DNA of 64,000 nt from Lentisphaeraceae bacterium (GTDB lineage: Bacteria; Verrucomicrobiota; Kiritimatiellia; RFP12; DVOR01): contig SFJE01000001.1 of the NCBI GenBank assembly GCA_004555175.1, positions 38,780 to 102,779 of the forward strand, in the 5' to 3' direction. This document shows positions 1-8,896 of this stretch, piece by piece. Under the pieces are notes generated by a model. It was not told where the DNA came from and did no database searches. It saw only the letters and a list, made by a program, of their open reading frames with translations. A program made the translations under genes and the position numbers. Numbering within the stretch: position 1 is the stretch's first letter; each line of letters starts with the position of its first letter.

Positions 1-1097
1 AGCGCGATTTGCTCGAGCGCTTCGTCCTCCTTGCGGGCATCTTGCAACTTCTTAACCCACTTGAGGACTTCTGCAATGGGTTCTAGGAGGTCTTCTGGGA
101 TGAAGTCGTTGACATGACCAGTGGCCCAGAGAGCGCGGGCCAGGGGGACATTTTCGAAGAGGGGGATGCCGCAGTCGAGGGCGGTCTCGCGGATAATCTT
201 GGCGATGCGGTCGGCCCCGGCCACGACGATGCGCGGGAGGGGGGCCTCGGTGGGGTCGTAGCGGATGCCGATGGAGAGGTGCGTGGGGTTGGTGACGACG
301 ACGTTGGCCTTTTGGGTGGCCTTGACGGGGTCCGGGCCGTTGAGAATTTCGTCGCGGAATTGGCGCTGGGCCTGCTTGATTTCGGCCGAGCCTTCCATCT
401 CGCGGTACTCACGCTTGACCTCGTCCTTGGTCATCATCATCTGCTTGGTGTAGTTCTTGCCCTGGAAGATGCGGTCGATGACGGCGATGAGGATGTAGCC
501 GAAGGCGGTGTAGGCGGCCAGGCGCAGGAGGATGACGCGCAGACAGGGGAAGAGGTCCTGGATAGTGCCGTAGCAGAGGGTGAGGAGCTCGGGGGTGGAG
601 GCGAGGATGAGCTTGTAGATGAGGTAGGTGAGAAAGGTGACCTTGGCAATGTTCTTGAGGAACTCAAAGAGGTTCTTCTTGGAAAAGATCTTCTTGGCGC
701 CCTCGACGGGGTTGAGCTTCTCGAGGGAGGGTTTAAGGGGATCGAAGGTGAAGAGGAAGCCTATCTGGACCACGTTGGCAGCCACGCCCACGGCGGCGGC
801 GACCACGGCAAAGAGGATGGAGTGCTTGCAGACGATAAGGGTAAAGAGCTTGAGCGACTCACCGAAGCCGATGGAGGGGTCGCGATGGGTGACCGAGAGG
901 GTGTTGGAGACGAAGGCGGCCAGGTTGTGGAAGTCGTCGGTCAGCACCAGGGTCATGACCGCCAGGAGGCAGAAGAGGACGATGAGGATGGCGGTGGAGA
1001 CGATGTCTTTGGAGGAGCAGACTTGGCCCTTCTGCCGCGCGTCGCGCAGCTTCTTGGGGGTGGGCATCTCCGTCTTCTCGCCGCTGGATTCTGCCAT
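1..1097 (-). CDS. sctU: SctU, type III secretion export-gate switch protein (partial)
   Basis: Inner-membrane export-apparatus protein of the YscU/FlhB family; it self-cleaves to switch substrate specificity. The ATG is at 1097 and the reading frame runs off the window at base 1, so the extreme C-terminus is missing (365 codons seen). The N-terminal half carries four hydrophobic segments. The cytoplasmic half contains the autocleavage motif NPTH at residues 270-273 (around bases 279-290), preceded by VVT, as in YscU. It is the last visible gene of the operon, 12 bp after sctT. Presence of a secretin, SctK and SctW in the same operon rules out a flagellar FlhB. Confidence 0.95.
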   Translation of the reverse strand, partial: MAESSGEKTEMPTPKKLRDARQKGQVCSSKDIVSTAILIVLFCLLAVMTLVLTDDFHNLAAFVSNTLSVTHRDPSIGFGESLKLFTLIVCKHSILFAVVAAAVGVAANVVQIGFLFTFDPLKPSLEKLNPVEGAKKIFSKKNLFEFLKNIAKVTFLTYLIYKLILASTPELLTLCYGTIQDLFPCLRVILLRLAAYTAFGYILIAVIDRIFQGKNYTKQMMMTKDEVKREYREMEGSAEIKQAQRQFRDEILNGPDPVKATQKANVVVTNPTHLSIGIRYDPTEAPLPRIVVAGADRIAKIIRETALDCGIPLFENVPLARALWATGHVNDFIPEDLLEPIAEVLKWVKKLQDARKEDEALEQIA

Positions 1098-1109
1098 AGT
1101 CTATTGCCG

Positions 1110-1889
1110 CTAAGGGCCAATGAGCTGGCGCAGAGGGTCGAGGAGGGCGGCCTCGCGCGTGTACATCAGCATATCCATAATGAAGGGGAGATAGAGCACG
1201 AGCATCGCAATGCCCAGGGCGCTCTTGACGGGCATGGAGAGAAAGAAGACGTTTAACTGCGGGGCCGTGCGGTTGACGAAGCCCAGACCGATGGTGGCCA
1301 GGAACATGAGGATAAGCACCGGGGCGGCGATGATGACGGTGGTCTGTATCATCCCATCGAGCGTGCCGAGGATGAGGGCGTCGGCCCCAGCGTTGAAGGT
1401 GAGAGTGGGGGTGAAGACCGGCCAGAGGGCGTAACTGTGGTAAATCGCGCCGAGGAAGACAAAGACCGCGCCACCAACGAAGAAGAGGGTCGAGACAATC
1501 TGGGTGAAGAAGATGCCCAGCGTGGAGACTTGCGCGCCCGAGAGCGGGGAGTAGACTTCGCCCATTGTTGCGCCGCGCTGGTTATCGATAACGTTGCCCA
1601 CATTCTCGGCAATCCAGAAGGGAATGGCGCCGAAGAAGCCAAGCAGGAAGCCGATGAGCGCCTCCTTGAGCGCCACGAGCGAGAACATCCAGTAATTGGG
1701 CTCGCCGGGGGGCATTTGCTCCATCACCACCGGTAATAGGAGAAAGGCGAAGCCCAGAACCGCCACCCGCCGCGCCAGGCCCGGAATCATCGAATCGCTC
1801 AGCGCCGGGCAGATGGCAAAGGCCCCGCCCAGGCGTGCCATTGCGAGCACGGCAGCGAGGATGTAGCGGTGGAAATCAATGTAGTTCAT
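1110..1889 (-). CDS. sctT: SctT, type III export apparatus membrane protein
   Basis: Export-gate component (YscT/FliR family), 259 aa, usual length for the family. The protein is almost entirely hydrophobic with about six membrane segments and contains the conserved GxxxGE(V)YSPLSGAQVSTLG-type central region that FliR/SctT proteins share. It forms the export gate with SctR and SctS, whose genes lie immediately upstream in the standard R-S-T-U order. It starts with ATG at 1889, 15 bp after the sctS stop. Confidence 0.95.
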   Translation of the reverse strand: MNYIDFHRYILAAVLAMARLGGAFAICPALSDSMIPGLARRVAVLGFAFLLLPVVMEQMPPGEPNYWMFSLVALKEALIGFLLGFFGAIPFWIAENVGNVIDNQRGATMGEVYSPLSGAQVSTLGIFFTQIVSTLFFVGGAVFVFLGAIYHSYALWPVFTPTLTFNAGADALILGTLDGMIQTTVIIAAPVLILMFLATIGLGFVNRTAPQLNVFFLSMPVKSALGIAMLVLYLPFIMDMLMYTREAALLDPLRQLIGP

Positions 1890-1904
1890 GCCGGCCGCGC
1901 GCGT

Positions 1905-2171
1905 CTAGCGCAGGAGCGGGAAGTAGGAGAAGATGCTTTGCGTATAGCCGAGGAGCTGGGCCCCCATCCATGGGGCGGCCAGGAGGATGGTGAGCGAGAT
2001 AACAATCAGCTTGACGGCGAAGCCGAGCGTCTGCTCCTGCACCTGCGTGAGCGCCTGCAAGAGGGAGACGAGCACGCCAACAACCGTCGCAACGATGATT
2101 GGGATCAGCGAGAGCTGCAGGACAATTAGCAGGCAGGTCTTGGCATAGTCGAGCAATTGCGCCTGGTTCAT
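1905..2171 (-). CDS. sctS: SctS, small export-gate membrane protein
   Basis: YscS/FliQ family, 88 aa with two transmembrane hairpin helices, the normal size. A longer reading frame exists upstream, but the start at 2171 (Met-Asn-Gln-Ala) is preferred because it gives the family length and overlaps the sctR stop in an ATGA, the coupling style used throughout this operon. It works with SctR and SctT in the export gate inside the basal body. Confidence 0.93.
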   Translation of the reverse strand: MNQAQLLDYAKTCLLIVLQLSLIPIIVATVVGVLVSLLQALTQVQEQTLGFAVKLIVISLTILLAAPWMGAQLLGYTQSIFSYFPLLR

Positions 2172-2827
2172 AGGAGATACCCTCGCACAAGGCCCTGAAT
2201 GAGCAGCGTCCATCCATTGACCATCACAAAGAGCAACAGCTTAAAGGGCAGGGAGATGGTGACCGGGGAGACCATCATCATCCCCATCGCCAGGAGGATG
2301 TTGCTGACAATGATGTCGATGGCGATGAAGGGCAGGTAGACCAGGAAGCCAATCTGAAAGGCCTTGGTTAGTTCCGAGACGCAGAAGGAGGGGATGAGGA
2401 TGTAGAAGCTCTCGGGGTCGACATTCGCCTTTTCCTCGCCCTCTTTGGCCCATAAGCGCTCGGCGGTGGAGACGAAGAAGAGGCGTTCACGGTCGGAGGT
2501 TTGGTGCACGAGCCACTCGCGCAACGGCTCGGCCGAACGTAGGGCAATCTCGGTCTGCGCGACCATCTGCGGCTGGTTCTTGGCGCTCTCGGCTTGATAG
2601 GTCTCCCACGAACGGGAGATGACCGGGGCCATAATGTAGAAGCTCAAAATCATGGCCAGCGCGTTGACGACCATATTCGGCGGAATGGACTGAATCCCCA
2701 GCGCATTGCGAATGAGCGAGATGACCACTACAATCTTTAGATACGAGGTGGCCACCATTGCCGCAAAGGGCAAGAGCGACATCCCAATGAGCAGGGTGAT
2801 TAGGGCGAATGGGTCGGTCTGGAACAT
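2168..2827 (-). CDS. sctR: SctR, export-gate membrane protein
   Basis: YscR/FliP family, 219 aa. It shows the family signature: N-terminal hydrophobic helix, the S-(Y)-LKI-VVVISLIRNALG motif near residues 28-44, the IPPNMVVN segment, and C-terminal helices with the ALGMxMVSP-like turn (here AMGMMMVSP). It is the pentameric core of the export gate. Its start overlaps the sctQ stop by one base and its stop overlaps the sctS start, indicating translational coupling. Confidence 0.95.
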   Translation of the reverse strand: MFQTDPFALITLLIGMSLLPFAAMVATSYLKIVVVISLIRNALGIQSIPPNMVVNALAMILSFYIMAPVISRSWETYQAESAKNQPQMVAQTEIALRSAEPLREWLVHQTSDRERLFFVSTAERLWAKEGEEKANVDPESFYILIPSFCVSELTKAFQIGFLVYLPFIAIDIIVSNILLAMGMMMVSPVTISLPFKLLLFVMVNGWTLLIQGLVRGYLL

Positions 2828-3720
2828 TACAGCACCTCTTCAATCGCAAAGCTCTGCTGCGCGCCCAAGGGAACTAGATGCCCCTGGGCCACCACGCGGC
2901 CGCGGTGAATCAGCGAGAGGGCAGGAATTGTGGCCGGCGTGGGCACCTTCCCGGCACACAATGCGCCGAAGGTAATCACCATCGGCACGTCAACGACCAC
3001 ATGATAGAGGTCATCCTCGTGCCACAGGTCGAGCGCGTTGTTGGCCACCAGGAAGCGCTCGCCCATCTTCCAACGCGCGGCTTGCGAATGACCCTGGGCA
3101 TCGACTTCCGGCAACAAGAGCGCGTCTCCGGCCTTGAGCGACGCGGCTTCGGCCGGTGCCAGCGCGAAAGCGGTCAACTCATAGCGCACGGGCAACTCCA
3201 TCGCGCGCAAGGTCTCATCGGTGGGGTCGAGCGCCTTTAATTGCCCCAGCTCCTCCAGGAGCGGCGGGGTGAGGGCAATCGTGAAGGTACACAGGGCGCT
3301 ATTACTCTCCTCCTTAGCCAGCGTAAAGGCTGTTGATGCCCGGGCAAGCGCCTCGGAGCCTGCAACGATGCCCTTGACTGAAAGCTGCCGGCGGAAGATA
3401 TTCTCCACCGTCTGGAAGAGTACGCCGCACTCGCGCTCGAGCAAGGCAAGCAGAATCGGCTCGGGCACCTCTGCCCGCGCAGTCCACACAGCCGCCAGAT
3501 TGGGGAAGCAGGCGCTCTTGGCCAGACCCAGGGTGACCTCCGCCTCCTCAAAGGCGATGCGCAGATAGAGCAGGTCGGTCGGGAAACAAGTGGCCTTGCG
3601 CACCAGATAACTCTCGCCCTGGACGCCCGTCTTCATCCGCCATGCCGGCGAAGCAAAGATCTCTGCGGCTGTGGCCTTCTCCCACTGCGGCCAGTGGGCC
3701 AACATCTCAAATGTGTTCAT
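2827..3720 (-). CDS. sctQ: SctQ, cytoplasmic sorting-platform (C-ring) protein
   Basis: Predicted 297-aa SctQ/YscQ-FliN family protein. The C-terminal ~80 residues resemble the SpoA/surface-presentation domain (segments such as VVVDVPMVITFGALCAGKVP and IHRGRVVAQGHLVPLG), which makes the cytosolic sorting platform together with SctK and SctL. The start at 3720 is chosen over a longer frame because a strong GGAGG ribosome site lies just upstream and the ATG overlaps the sctP stop as ATGA. The N-terminal part is divergent, as usual for SctQ. An internal start for a short SctQ-C product was not evaluated. Confidence 0.85.
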   Translation of the reverse strand: MNTFEMLAHWPQWEKATAAEIFASPAWRMKTGVQGESYLVRKATCFPTDLLYLRIAFEEAEVTLGLAKSACFPNLAAVWTARAEVPEPILLALLERECGVLFQTVENIFRRQLSVKGIVAGSEALARASTAFTLAKEESNSALCTFTIALTPPLLEELGQLKALDPTDETLRAMELPVRYELTAFALAPAEAASLKAGDALLLPEVDAQGHSQAARWKMGERFLVANNALDLWHEDDLYHVVVDVPMVITFGALCAGKVPTPATIPALSLIHRGRVVAQGHLVPLGAQQSFAIEEVL

Positions 3721-5393
3721 CGGCGAACCTCCTCCTTCCGTCTCCAACTCTCGTGGATGGTCACGGCCACCTGCCAGCGTCCGGCAAAGTGCTCGGCCAA
3801 CTGCGTGGTCAACGCCTCCTGCTGTTGCTGCAAGAGCGTGCACACCTCAGCCGTGGCCGGCGCAAAAGCCACCGAGAGCTTCCCTTCGTGGACCTCGAGG
3901 CGCACCACCGAGCCCGCCAATGTTGCTTCGCTTAGGCGCACCACCACCGTTCCCGTGGGCTCAACAATCAACGCCCGGGCCACGGCTTCAACCGCCTCGG
4001 TAACGGCTGCCGGAAGGGTCTCGCGCACAGTCGTCGCCGTCGGCGGAGTTTGCACAGGCGCTTCGGTCTGCGGCGCGGGTTGCACCGCTGCCGCCGGCGC
4101 CATCGGCGTATCGATGGCCATAAAGACCACCTTGCCGGGTTCGGCCTCTGGCGCGGGTGTCTTGGTTTCGCGTGGCAGCGCTTCGGCCTTCGCCTCAACA
4201 GGCATTTCGCTTGGGGCCCTCGTTGCCGCCTCCGAGGTCGGGACAGCTGACGCAACGGTCTGAGCGGGCGAAACTTCTGGTGCCACCTGCTGCGCCAAGA
4301 TGGGGCGGATAAGCTCCTGGAAGGCGGCAACACTTTCCGTAAAGACCGCCTGTGTGGCGGCGAAGTCGCGCAAGGTGGTTGCAAGATCCGGCATGGCAGC
4401 GGGCGGCGGCTGACCTGCAACCTCGGGCACCACGGGGCTGACTGCCGGCGCGGAGGCCTCGGCACGAGGGGCGCTCTGCCCGATTGGCTCGGCTTCGGTC
4501 ACCGGGGCCTGCGCCTTGGCTAGGAAGGTTGCAATGGCCGCTTGCAACGCCTGCGAACTCTCGGCGAAGGCGCTTTGTGTAGCGGCGAAGTCGCGCAATG
4601 TCGTTGCCAAGTCTGCCACCGGAAGCGGCTGCGGGGTGGGGGAAGCGGGCACTTCTACGGGAGAAGTCTGTGGCCAATCAGCGCGCTCTGCCACGCGCGC
4701 TGGAGTCGGTGCCACTTCAACATCGGGGATGGCTTGGGGCGCTTCGGTCCCCTGCAGAGGCATTGCCAGGATGGGCGCCATCGCGGCCTGCAACTGGGCG
4801 GTGCTCTCGGCAAACTCGCCCTGCTCTCGCGCGAAGTCTTCAATTACCTCCGCTAGGGAAGTGGGAGTAGCCAAAAGGGCTTCGCCTTGAGGGAGGGGCT
4901 GGGAGACTTCGAGGTCGGGCCTAGGGGACCTTGAGGTAGGGCCTACCTCGCCTTGAGGGAGGGGCTGGATGACCTCGAGGTCGGGCCTAGGGGACTTCGA
5001 GGTAGGGCCTACCTCGCCTTGAGGGAGGGGCTGGCCTTTCTTGACCCCCGGGCGGGTGAGGTTCTGTTCCGGGGCGGATACAGCGGGTGCGTCGGGGTTG
5101 GATAAAGAAAGCGTGGGTTCTGCGGGGACTTTGAGCAACGGGGCGGCCGCATCTTGGAAGTCGGTTACGCTTTGGGCGAAGGAGGCCAGAGTGGCGATGA
5201 GGCTCTCAAGGGTGACGCGGAGGGTTTTGGGTGTAGCCGGTTGGTCGGCCGCGGGGAAGGGAAGATCAAGCGCGGCACCGGGGGCGGCCTCCAACGCATC
5301 GAGGAAGGTGCGGATTTGGTCGGGGGCGGGGCAAGCGGCGGGTGCGTCGCAACGGAGCCCCGAATCGAGCGGGGTGAGCGAGGGGGTGTCCAT
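3717..5393 (-). CDS. sctP: SctP-like needle-length regulator with internal repeats
   Basis: 558-aa Ala/Pro-rich protein in the SctP (YscP/FliK) position between sctO and sctQ. The ATG at 5393 has a GAAGGAG site 5 nt upstream. An N-terminal ~430-residue low-complexity region contains four imperfect ~30-residue modules (about residues 63-90, 180-212, 261-293, 336-368) built on a pattern like LATTLRDFAATQ...LQAAIAPILA, plus a 22-residue tandem repeat (QPLPQGE at residues 121, 143, 165). The C-terminal ~110 residues look like a T3S4 substrate-switch domain, with the VVVRLSEATLAG-type beta segments. Such ruler proteins set needle length and switch export specificity; repeats would scale the ruler. 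Family assignment comes from position, composition and the C-terminal pattern. Confidence 0.8.
   Translation of the reverse strand: MDTPSLTPLDSGLRCDAPAACPAPDQIRTFLDALEAAPGAALDLPFPAADQPATPKTLRVTLESLIATLASFAQSVTDFQDAAAPLLKVPAEPTLSLSNPDAPAVSAPEQNLTRPGVKKGQPLPQGEVGPTSKSPRPDLEVIQPLPQGEVGPTSRSPRPDLEVSQPLPQGEALLATPTSLAEVIEDFAREQGEFAESTAQLQAAMAPILAMPLQGTEAPQAIPDVEVAPTPARVAERADWPQTSPVEVPASPTPQPLPVADLATTLRDFAATQSAFAESSQALQAAIATFLAKAQAPVTEAEPIGQSAPRAEASAPAVSPVVPEVAGQPPPAAMPDLATTLRDFAATQAVFTESVAAFQELIRPILAQQVAPEVSPAQTVASAVPTSEAATRAPSEMPVEAKAEALPRETKTPAPEAEPGKVVFMAIDTPMAPAAAVQPAPQTEAPVQTPPTATTVRETLPAAVTEAVEAVARALIVEPTGTVVVRLSEATLAGSVVRLEVHEGKLSVAFAPATAEVCTLLQQQQEALTTQLAEHFAGRWQVAVTIHESWRRKEEVRR
4883..5034 (-). 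repeat. 66-bp tandem repeat inside sctP
   Basis: Two nearly identical 66-bp units (4883-4948 and 4949-5014) and a 20-bp third partial unit (5015-5034) lie in tandem. The length is a multiple of three, so each unit adds 22 residues in frame to SctP. The units differ by only a few bases, indicating recent duplication. Confidence 0.9.
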
Positions 5394-5403
5394 AGAGACT
5401 CCT

Positions 5404-5886
5404 TCAATCAACATCGGTGTTCTTCTTCCCAGTAAAGTCTTCCAGCTCCAGTTCCTGGAAGTGTTCTTGCGCGCGCACCTCATCCTGCGCCCAGCGCGTA
5501 CGGTGTTCAGAAATCTTCATGCGGTCCTTCGTGGCCAAGACGAATTGGGCGCGGGCTTTCGATTCCTCGTTGCGCCGCTCGTCAAGCGCCTTCTTGGCCA
5601 GCAGGACATTGTCGGCGCGCAGGACACCCTCGTCATCGATGCGCGCGACGCCCTCCCGGGCGCGGTCGAGCTCATCCATCGTCACGGGGCGGTTCATTAC
5701 CGCCGCGTAGATGCGGTCGCGCCGCGCTTCGGCTGTGGCCCGAAAGTCGGCGAGTTCGCGCTCGCGGGTGTGGACGGCGTTGAGGGCTTCGGCCACCGCC
5801 TGCCGGGCCACCGCCAGGGCCGCACTCGCCTTATCCTCGCGGTTGGCGCGGATACGCAGGAGGCTCTGGAGGCGGTAGGTGGCCAT
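5404..5886 (-). CDS. sctO: SctO, central stalk protein of the export ATPase
   Basis: 160-aa, highly charged, almost wholly alpha-helical coiled-coil protein (YscO/FliJ type) encoded directly after the ATPase gene, the conserved location. It begins [18 protein letters not shown] and is rich in Arg/Glu/Ala heptads. In the family it forms the two-stranded stalk that couples SctN to SctV. Its ATG overlaps the sctN stop by one base (TAATG). Confidence 0.88.
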   Translation of the reverse strand: MATYRLQSLLRIRANREDKASAALAVARQAVAEALNAVHTRERELADFRATAEARRDRIYAAVMNRPVTMDELDRAREGVARIDDEGVLRADNVLLAKKALDERRNEESKARAQFVLATKDRMKISEHRTRWAQDEVRAQEHFQELELEDFTGKKNTDVD

Positions 5887-7214
5887 TAGGAAACGGCTTC
5901 TTTCAGCTTGCGGAGGGTTTCATCGAAGGTCGGGCGCTCGGTCAGGCCCTGACAGAGGAAGGCGTTGACGGCATCGATCTTGGCGATGGCTTCGTCGGTG
6001 TTCTTGTCCGAGCCCTTCTGGTATTCGCCAATTTGGAGGAGGAGCTCCACTTCGGCGTAGCGGGCGAGGATCTCGCGGAGTTTGGAGGCGGAGGCTTTGT
6101 GCTCGGGGGTGATGATGGCGTTCTGGCAGCGCGAGATGGATTGGAGGATGTCGATGGCCGGATAGTGGTTTTGCTGGGCGAGCTTGCGCGAGAGGATGAT
6201 GTGCCCATCGAGGATTGAGCGCGTTTCGTCGGCAATGGGCTCAGTCATATCGTCGCCTTCCACAAGCACCGTATAGAGGGCGGTAATGGAACCTTTGGCG
6301 GAGTTGCCAGCGCGCTCCATCAGTTTGGGCAACTCGGAGAAGACGCTCGGAGGGAAGCCACGGCGCGTGGGCGGTTCGCCGGCGGCCAGGCCGATTTCGC
6401 GCTGGGCACGCCCAAAGCGCGTCACCGAATCCATTAAGAGCAACACACGCAACCCCTTATCGCGGAAGGATTCGGCAATTGAGGTGGCCACATAGGCCGC
6501 CTTTAGGCGCTCCATCGCGCTACGGTCGGAGGTCGAGCAGACGACAACGGACTTTGCTAGACCCTCGGGACCGAGGTCCTTCTCGATGAACTCGCGCACT
6601 TCGCGCCCGCGCTCGCCAATGAGGGCCAGCACCGTGACATCGGCTTCCGTGTTGCGGACAATTTGCGCCAAGAGGGTGGATTTGCCGCCGCCGGCTGCCG
6701 CAAAGATGCCCATACGCTGCCCTTCGCCGCAGGTGAGTAGACCATCGAGCGCACGCACACCCAGCGAAATCGGGCGACTAATCATCTTGCGCTCCAAGGG
6801 CGAGGGCGGGTCAGCGTAGACCGGGTAGAAGGCTTCGGGGATGAGCGGCCCCTTGGCATCGCTATCGAGCGGACGCCCTAGACCATCGAGCACGCGCCCG
6901 AGGAGGCTTTGCCCCACCGGCACCATGTGCACCCGCCGCGTGGGAATGACTTCCGTCTGCGCCGAGATGCCAATCATCTGCCCGAGCGCCGTTAGGAGGA
7001 CCGCCTCGCGCGTGAAGCCGACGACTTCGGCCTGGACCTCATACTGCTCCCACGGATTGCGCAGCAGGCAGACTTCGCCGACCTTTACGCCCGGCACCGC
7101 CGCCTTGATGATGGTGCCGACCACCTGGATGACGCGGCCCTTGACGTCGATCAACTGCGCGTCTTCCACCGCGCGGTCCAGGATGTCGGGGATATAGTCG
7201 AAGGTCGTGGCCAT
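5886..7214 (-). CDS. sctN: SctN, type III secretion ATPase
   Basis: 442-aa F1-beta/FliI-like ATPase that unfolds substrates and releases chaperones. The Walker A loop [12 protein letters not shown] is at about residues 169-180, followed by the [13 protein letters not shown] region, a Walker B with [21 protein letters not shown], and the [16 protein letters not shown] segment typical of SctN/FliI. Length matches the family. Flanked by sctL and sctO with one-base TAATG overlaps on both sides. Confidence 0.97.
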   Translation of the reverse strand: MATTFDYIPDILDRAVEDAQLIDVKGRVIQVVGTIIKAAVPGVKVGEVCLLRNPWEQYEVQAEVVGFTREAVLLTALGQMIGISAQTEVIPTRRVHMVPVGQSLLGRVLDGLGRPLDSDAKGPLIPEAFYPVYADPPSPLERKMISRPISLGVRALDGLLTCGEGQRMGIFAAAGGGKSTLLAQIVRNTEADVTVLALIGERGREVREFIEKDLGPEGLAKSVVVCSTSDRSAMERLKAAYVATSIAESFRDKGLRVLLLMDSVTRFGRAQREIGLAAGEPPTRRGFPPSVFSELPKLMERAGNSAKGSITALYTVLVEGDDMTEPIADETRSILDGHIILSRKLAQQNHYPAIDILQSISRCQNAIITPEHKASASKLREILARYAEVELLLQIGEYQKGSDKNTDEAIAKIDAVNAFLCQGLTERPTFDETLRKLKEAVS

Positions 7215-7831
7215 TAGCGTTCTTTGGCAAAGTGGCGGCGGATGGAATCTTCAATGGCCGCCAGTTGGGTGTCGATGGAAGCGTCGGCCACGCCGGCCTC
7301 GGTCTCAATGATGCAAGCGGCTCCCTTCAAGCGCGCGTCTTCCTGCAGGTCGATGTAGGTGAGCGTGGGGTAGGCGGCGAGGAGCGTATCGAGCTGCGCT
7401 TTGACGGTGGAGACCATCTCCGGGGCAACCTTGAGGGTGATTTGCTGTTGGTTACGGACGATGGCATCCATCACCTTGTGGACGATGTGCAGCACCAGCT
7501 CGCGGTTGTCCATCTCGCCAACACACTTGCGCAGGGCCTTCATCACCACATCGGTCATCTTGCCCTCAACCGCCTCCATAAAACGGACACTCTCCGCTTG
7601 CTGGGAGAGGACCTTGGCCGCGATTTCGCGTTTCCCGTCCTCAAGGCCCTTGGCGTAACCGCGCGCCTTTTCGGTCTCGAAGGCCTGGGCGGCCTCGGCG
7701 CGGATCTTGGCCGCTTCGGCCTCGGCTGCGGCAAAGGTCTCCTCGATGGAGCGAACGGCTGCCACCTCTTCCGCGCGTACCAAGCGCGAGGCTGCATGGA
7801 GCTCAAGCCCCGCCTTCTTAATCAGCAACAT
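7214..7831 (-). CDS. sctL: SctL, ATPase stator/regulator
   Basis: 205-aa YscL/FliH-type protein. A long Ala/Glu-rich helical N-terminal half (residues ~20-100) precedes a C-terminal domain with VNLR-like residues around [20 protein letters not shown] and a beta-rich end ([20 protein letters not shown]) characteristic of FliH/SctL/V-ATPase E-like stators. It links SctN to the sorting platform. The start overlaps the sctK stop by about 10 bp. Confidence 0.9.
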   Translation of the reverse strand: MLLIKKAGLELHAASRLVRAEEVAAVRSIEETFAAAEAEAAKIRAEAAQAFETEKARGYAKGLEDGKREIAAKVLSQQAESVRFMEAVEGKMTDVVMKALRKCVGEMDNRELVLHIVHKVMDAIVRNQQQITLKVAPEMVSTVKAQLDTLLAAYPTLTYIDLQEDARLKGAACIIETEAGVADASIDTQLAAIEDSIRRHFAKER

Positions 7832-8535
7832 AGGTCACTAGCCTCCGGAAAACGTAGCTTCAATAGGAAAAAGAGCAGGTCAAGGTGTTCGGGCGAAAGA
7901 AGGTCGTGCGGGAGGGGCTCGAAGCCTGGCGCATCAGCCTCCGGGAAGCGGAGGCGTTGGCGAAGCAGAAGTTCGCCTGGCACATCTGCCAGGAGCGAAG
8001 CGAGCATCCGCAACCCCATCAGGCGGAGGGCGGTGGGCAAGTCGCTGACCGTGGCCGGCGGGGGCACGGCCGTGCGCAGCGCGGTCAAGCGCTCGGACCA
8101 CTTGGCGAAGTAGGCCGTGTAGCGCAGGACTTCGGGGTAGAGGCCGGGGAGCGACTGTTTGAGTGCGCGGACATCCGGCCCGGCGAGCACGGCACGGAGC
8201 GGCTCGGCGTAGGCAATCGCCCCGAGCCAGAGGGCAATCTGCTCGTATTGGGCGCGCTCAAGCAGGAGCAGGCGCGAGCCATTCTCCGCCGGGAAGTCGT
8301 AGAAGGTAGGCTCCACGCCAAGTTGCGCCAACAGCGCGCGCCCGGCATCGCTGCCGGTCAGGGCATCGGGGAAAATCGTCACGCCGGGCGGCAGGATGGA
8401 TTGGAGATAGGCGCGTTGGCGCGTGGGGTCAAGAAGTGCCGAAGAGTCCCACAAGAAGCGTTGTATCAAGGGCCAGCGCGTTGAATCGGCCACTAGGGCG
8501 CGCGCACGATCGAGGCTGAGGGAATCTTCGCTCAC
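7822..8535 (-). CDS. sctK: SctK, sorting-platform accessory protein (YscK-like)
   Basis: 237-aa protein matching the YscK/SctK family in position (just before sctL) and size, with the characteristic C-terminal HDLLSPEHLDLLFFLLKL-type segment. SctK bridges SctD to SctQ in the cytoplasmic sorting platform and is not found in flagella, so it supports an injectisome of the Ysc lineage. Similarity is weaker than for SctL/N; assignment combines sequence pattern and synteny. Confidence 0.8.
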   Translation of the reverse strand: MSEDSLSLDRARALVADSTRWPLIQRFLWDSSALLDPTRQRAYLQSILPPGVTIFPDALTGSDAGRALLAQLGVEPTFYDFPAENGSRLLLLERAQYEQIALWLGAIAYAEPLRAVLAGPDVRALKQSLPGLYPEVLRYTAYFAKWSERLTALRTAVPPPATVSDLPTALRLMGLRMLASLLADVPGELLLRQRLRFPEADAPGFEPLPHDLLSPEHLDLLFFLLKLRFPEASDLCC

Positions 8536-8551
8536 GGTCTAACTCCTTGCG

Positions 8552-8896
8552 CTAGTCGGCAATCCAACTGCGGGCGCTCCCCTTCTTTGCTGCCAAGAAG
8601 CGGTGCCAGCGCGCCTCGCTCTCGCGCGTTTTGCCTAGCGCTAGAAGCGCGCGCGTCTCGAGCACCGCCTCGGCCCGGAGCAGCTCCGGGGGGAAGTCGG
8701 CCGCGCGGAGCACGCGCAGGGCCTGTTGCGCCTCGCCATCGGCCAGCAGAAGCTCGGCCAGGGCGGCGGCAGAGACGCCATCGCGCGGGTCCTCCTCCAC
8801 CAGCGCCTCAACAAGGACGCGGGCACGATTGGCTTGGCCGTGGCGCACAAAGAGCCACGCGGCCGTGAGCAGGAACTGGCGCTCCTCGGGATCCAT
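8552..8896 (-). CDS. TPR-type type III secretion chaperone-like protein
   Basis: 114-aa all-helical protein with tetratricopeptide-like spacing (AAWLFVRHGQANRARVLVEAL, then ALAELLLADGEAQQALRVL). Small TPR proteins in Ysc operons are chaperones: YscG for the needle subunit, YscY for YscX, SycD-like for translocators. Which role applies cannot be decided from sequence. Its location between sctJ and sctK and the second TPR gene at 9945 suggest one is SctG and the other SctY-like. The start overlaps the sctJ stop by one base. Confidence 0.7.
   Translation of the reverse strand: MDPEERQFLLTAAWLFVRHGQANRARVLVEALVEEDPRDGVSAAALAELLLADGEAQQALRVLRAADFPPELLRAEAVLETRALLALGKTRESEARWHRFLAAKKGSARSWIAD

Noticed and set aside
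114..1256. 380-codon plus-strand frame over sctU
   Set aside because: Antisense shadow: Gly/Glu/Asp-rich without domains; the minus strand encodes clear SctU with NPTH.
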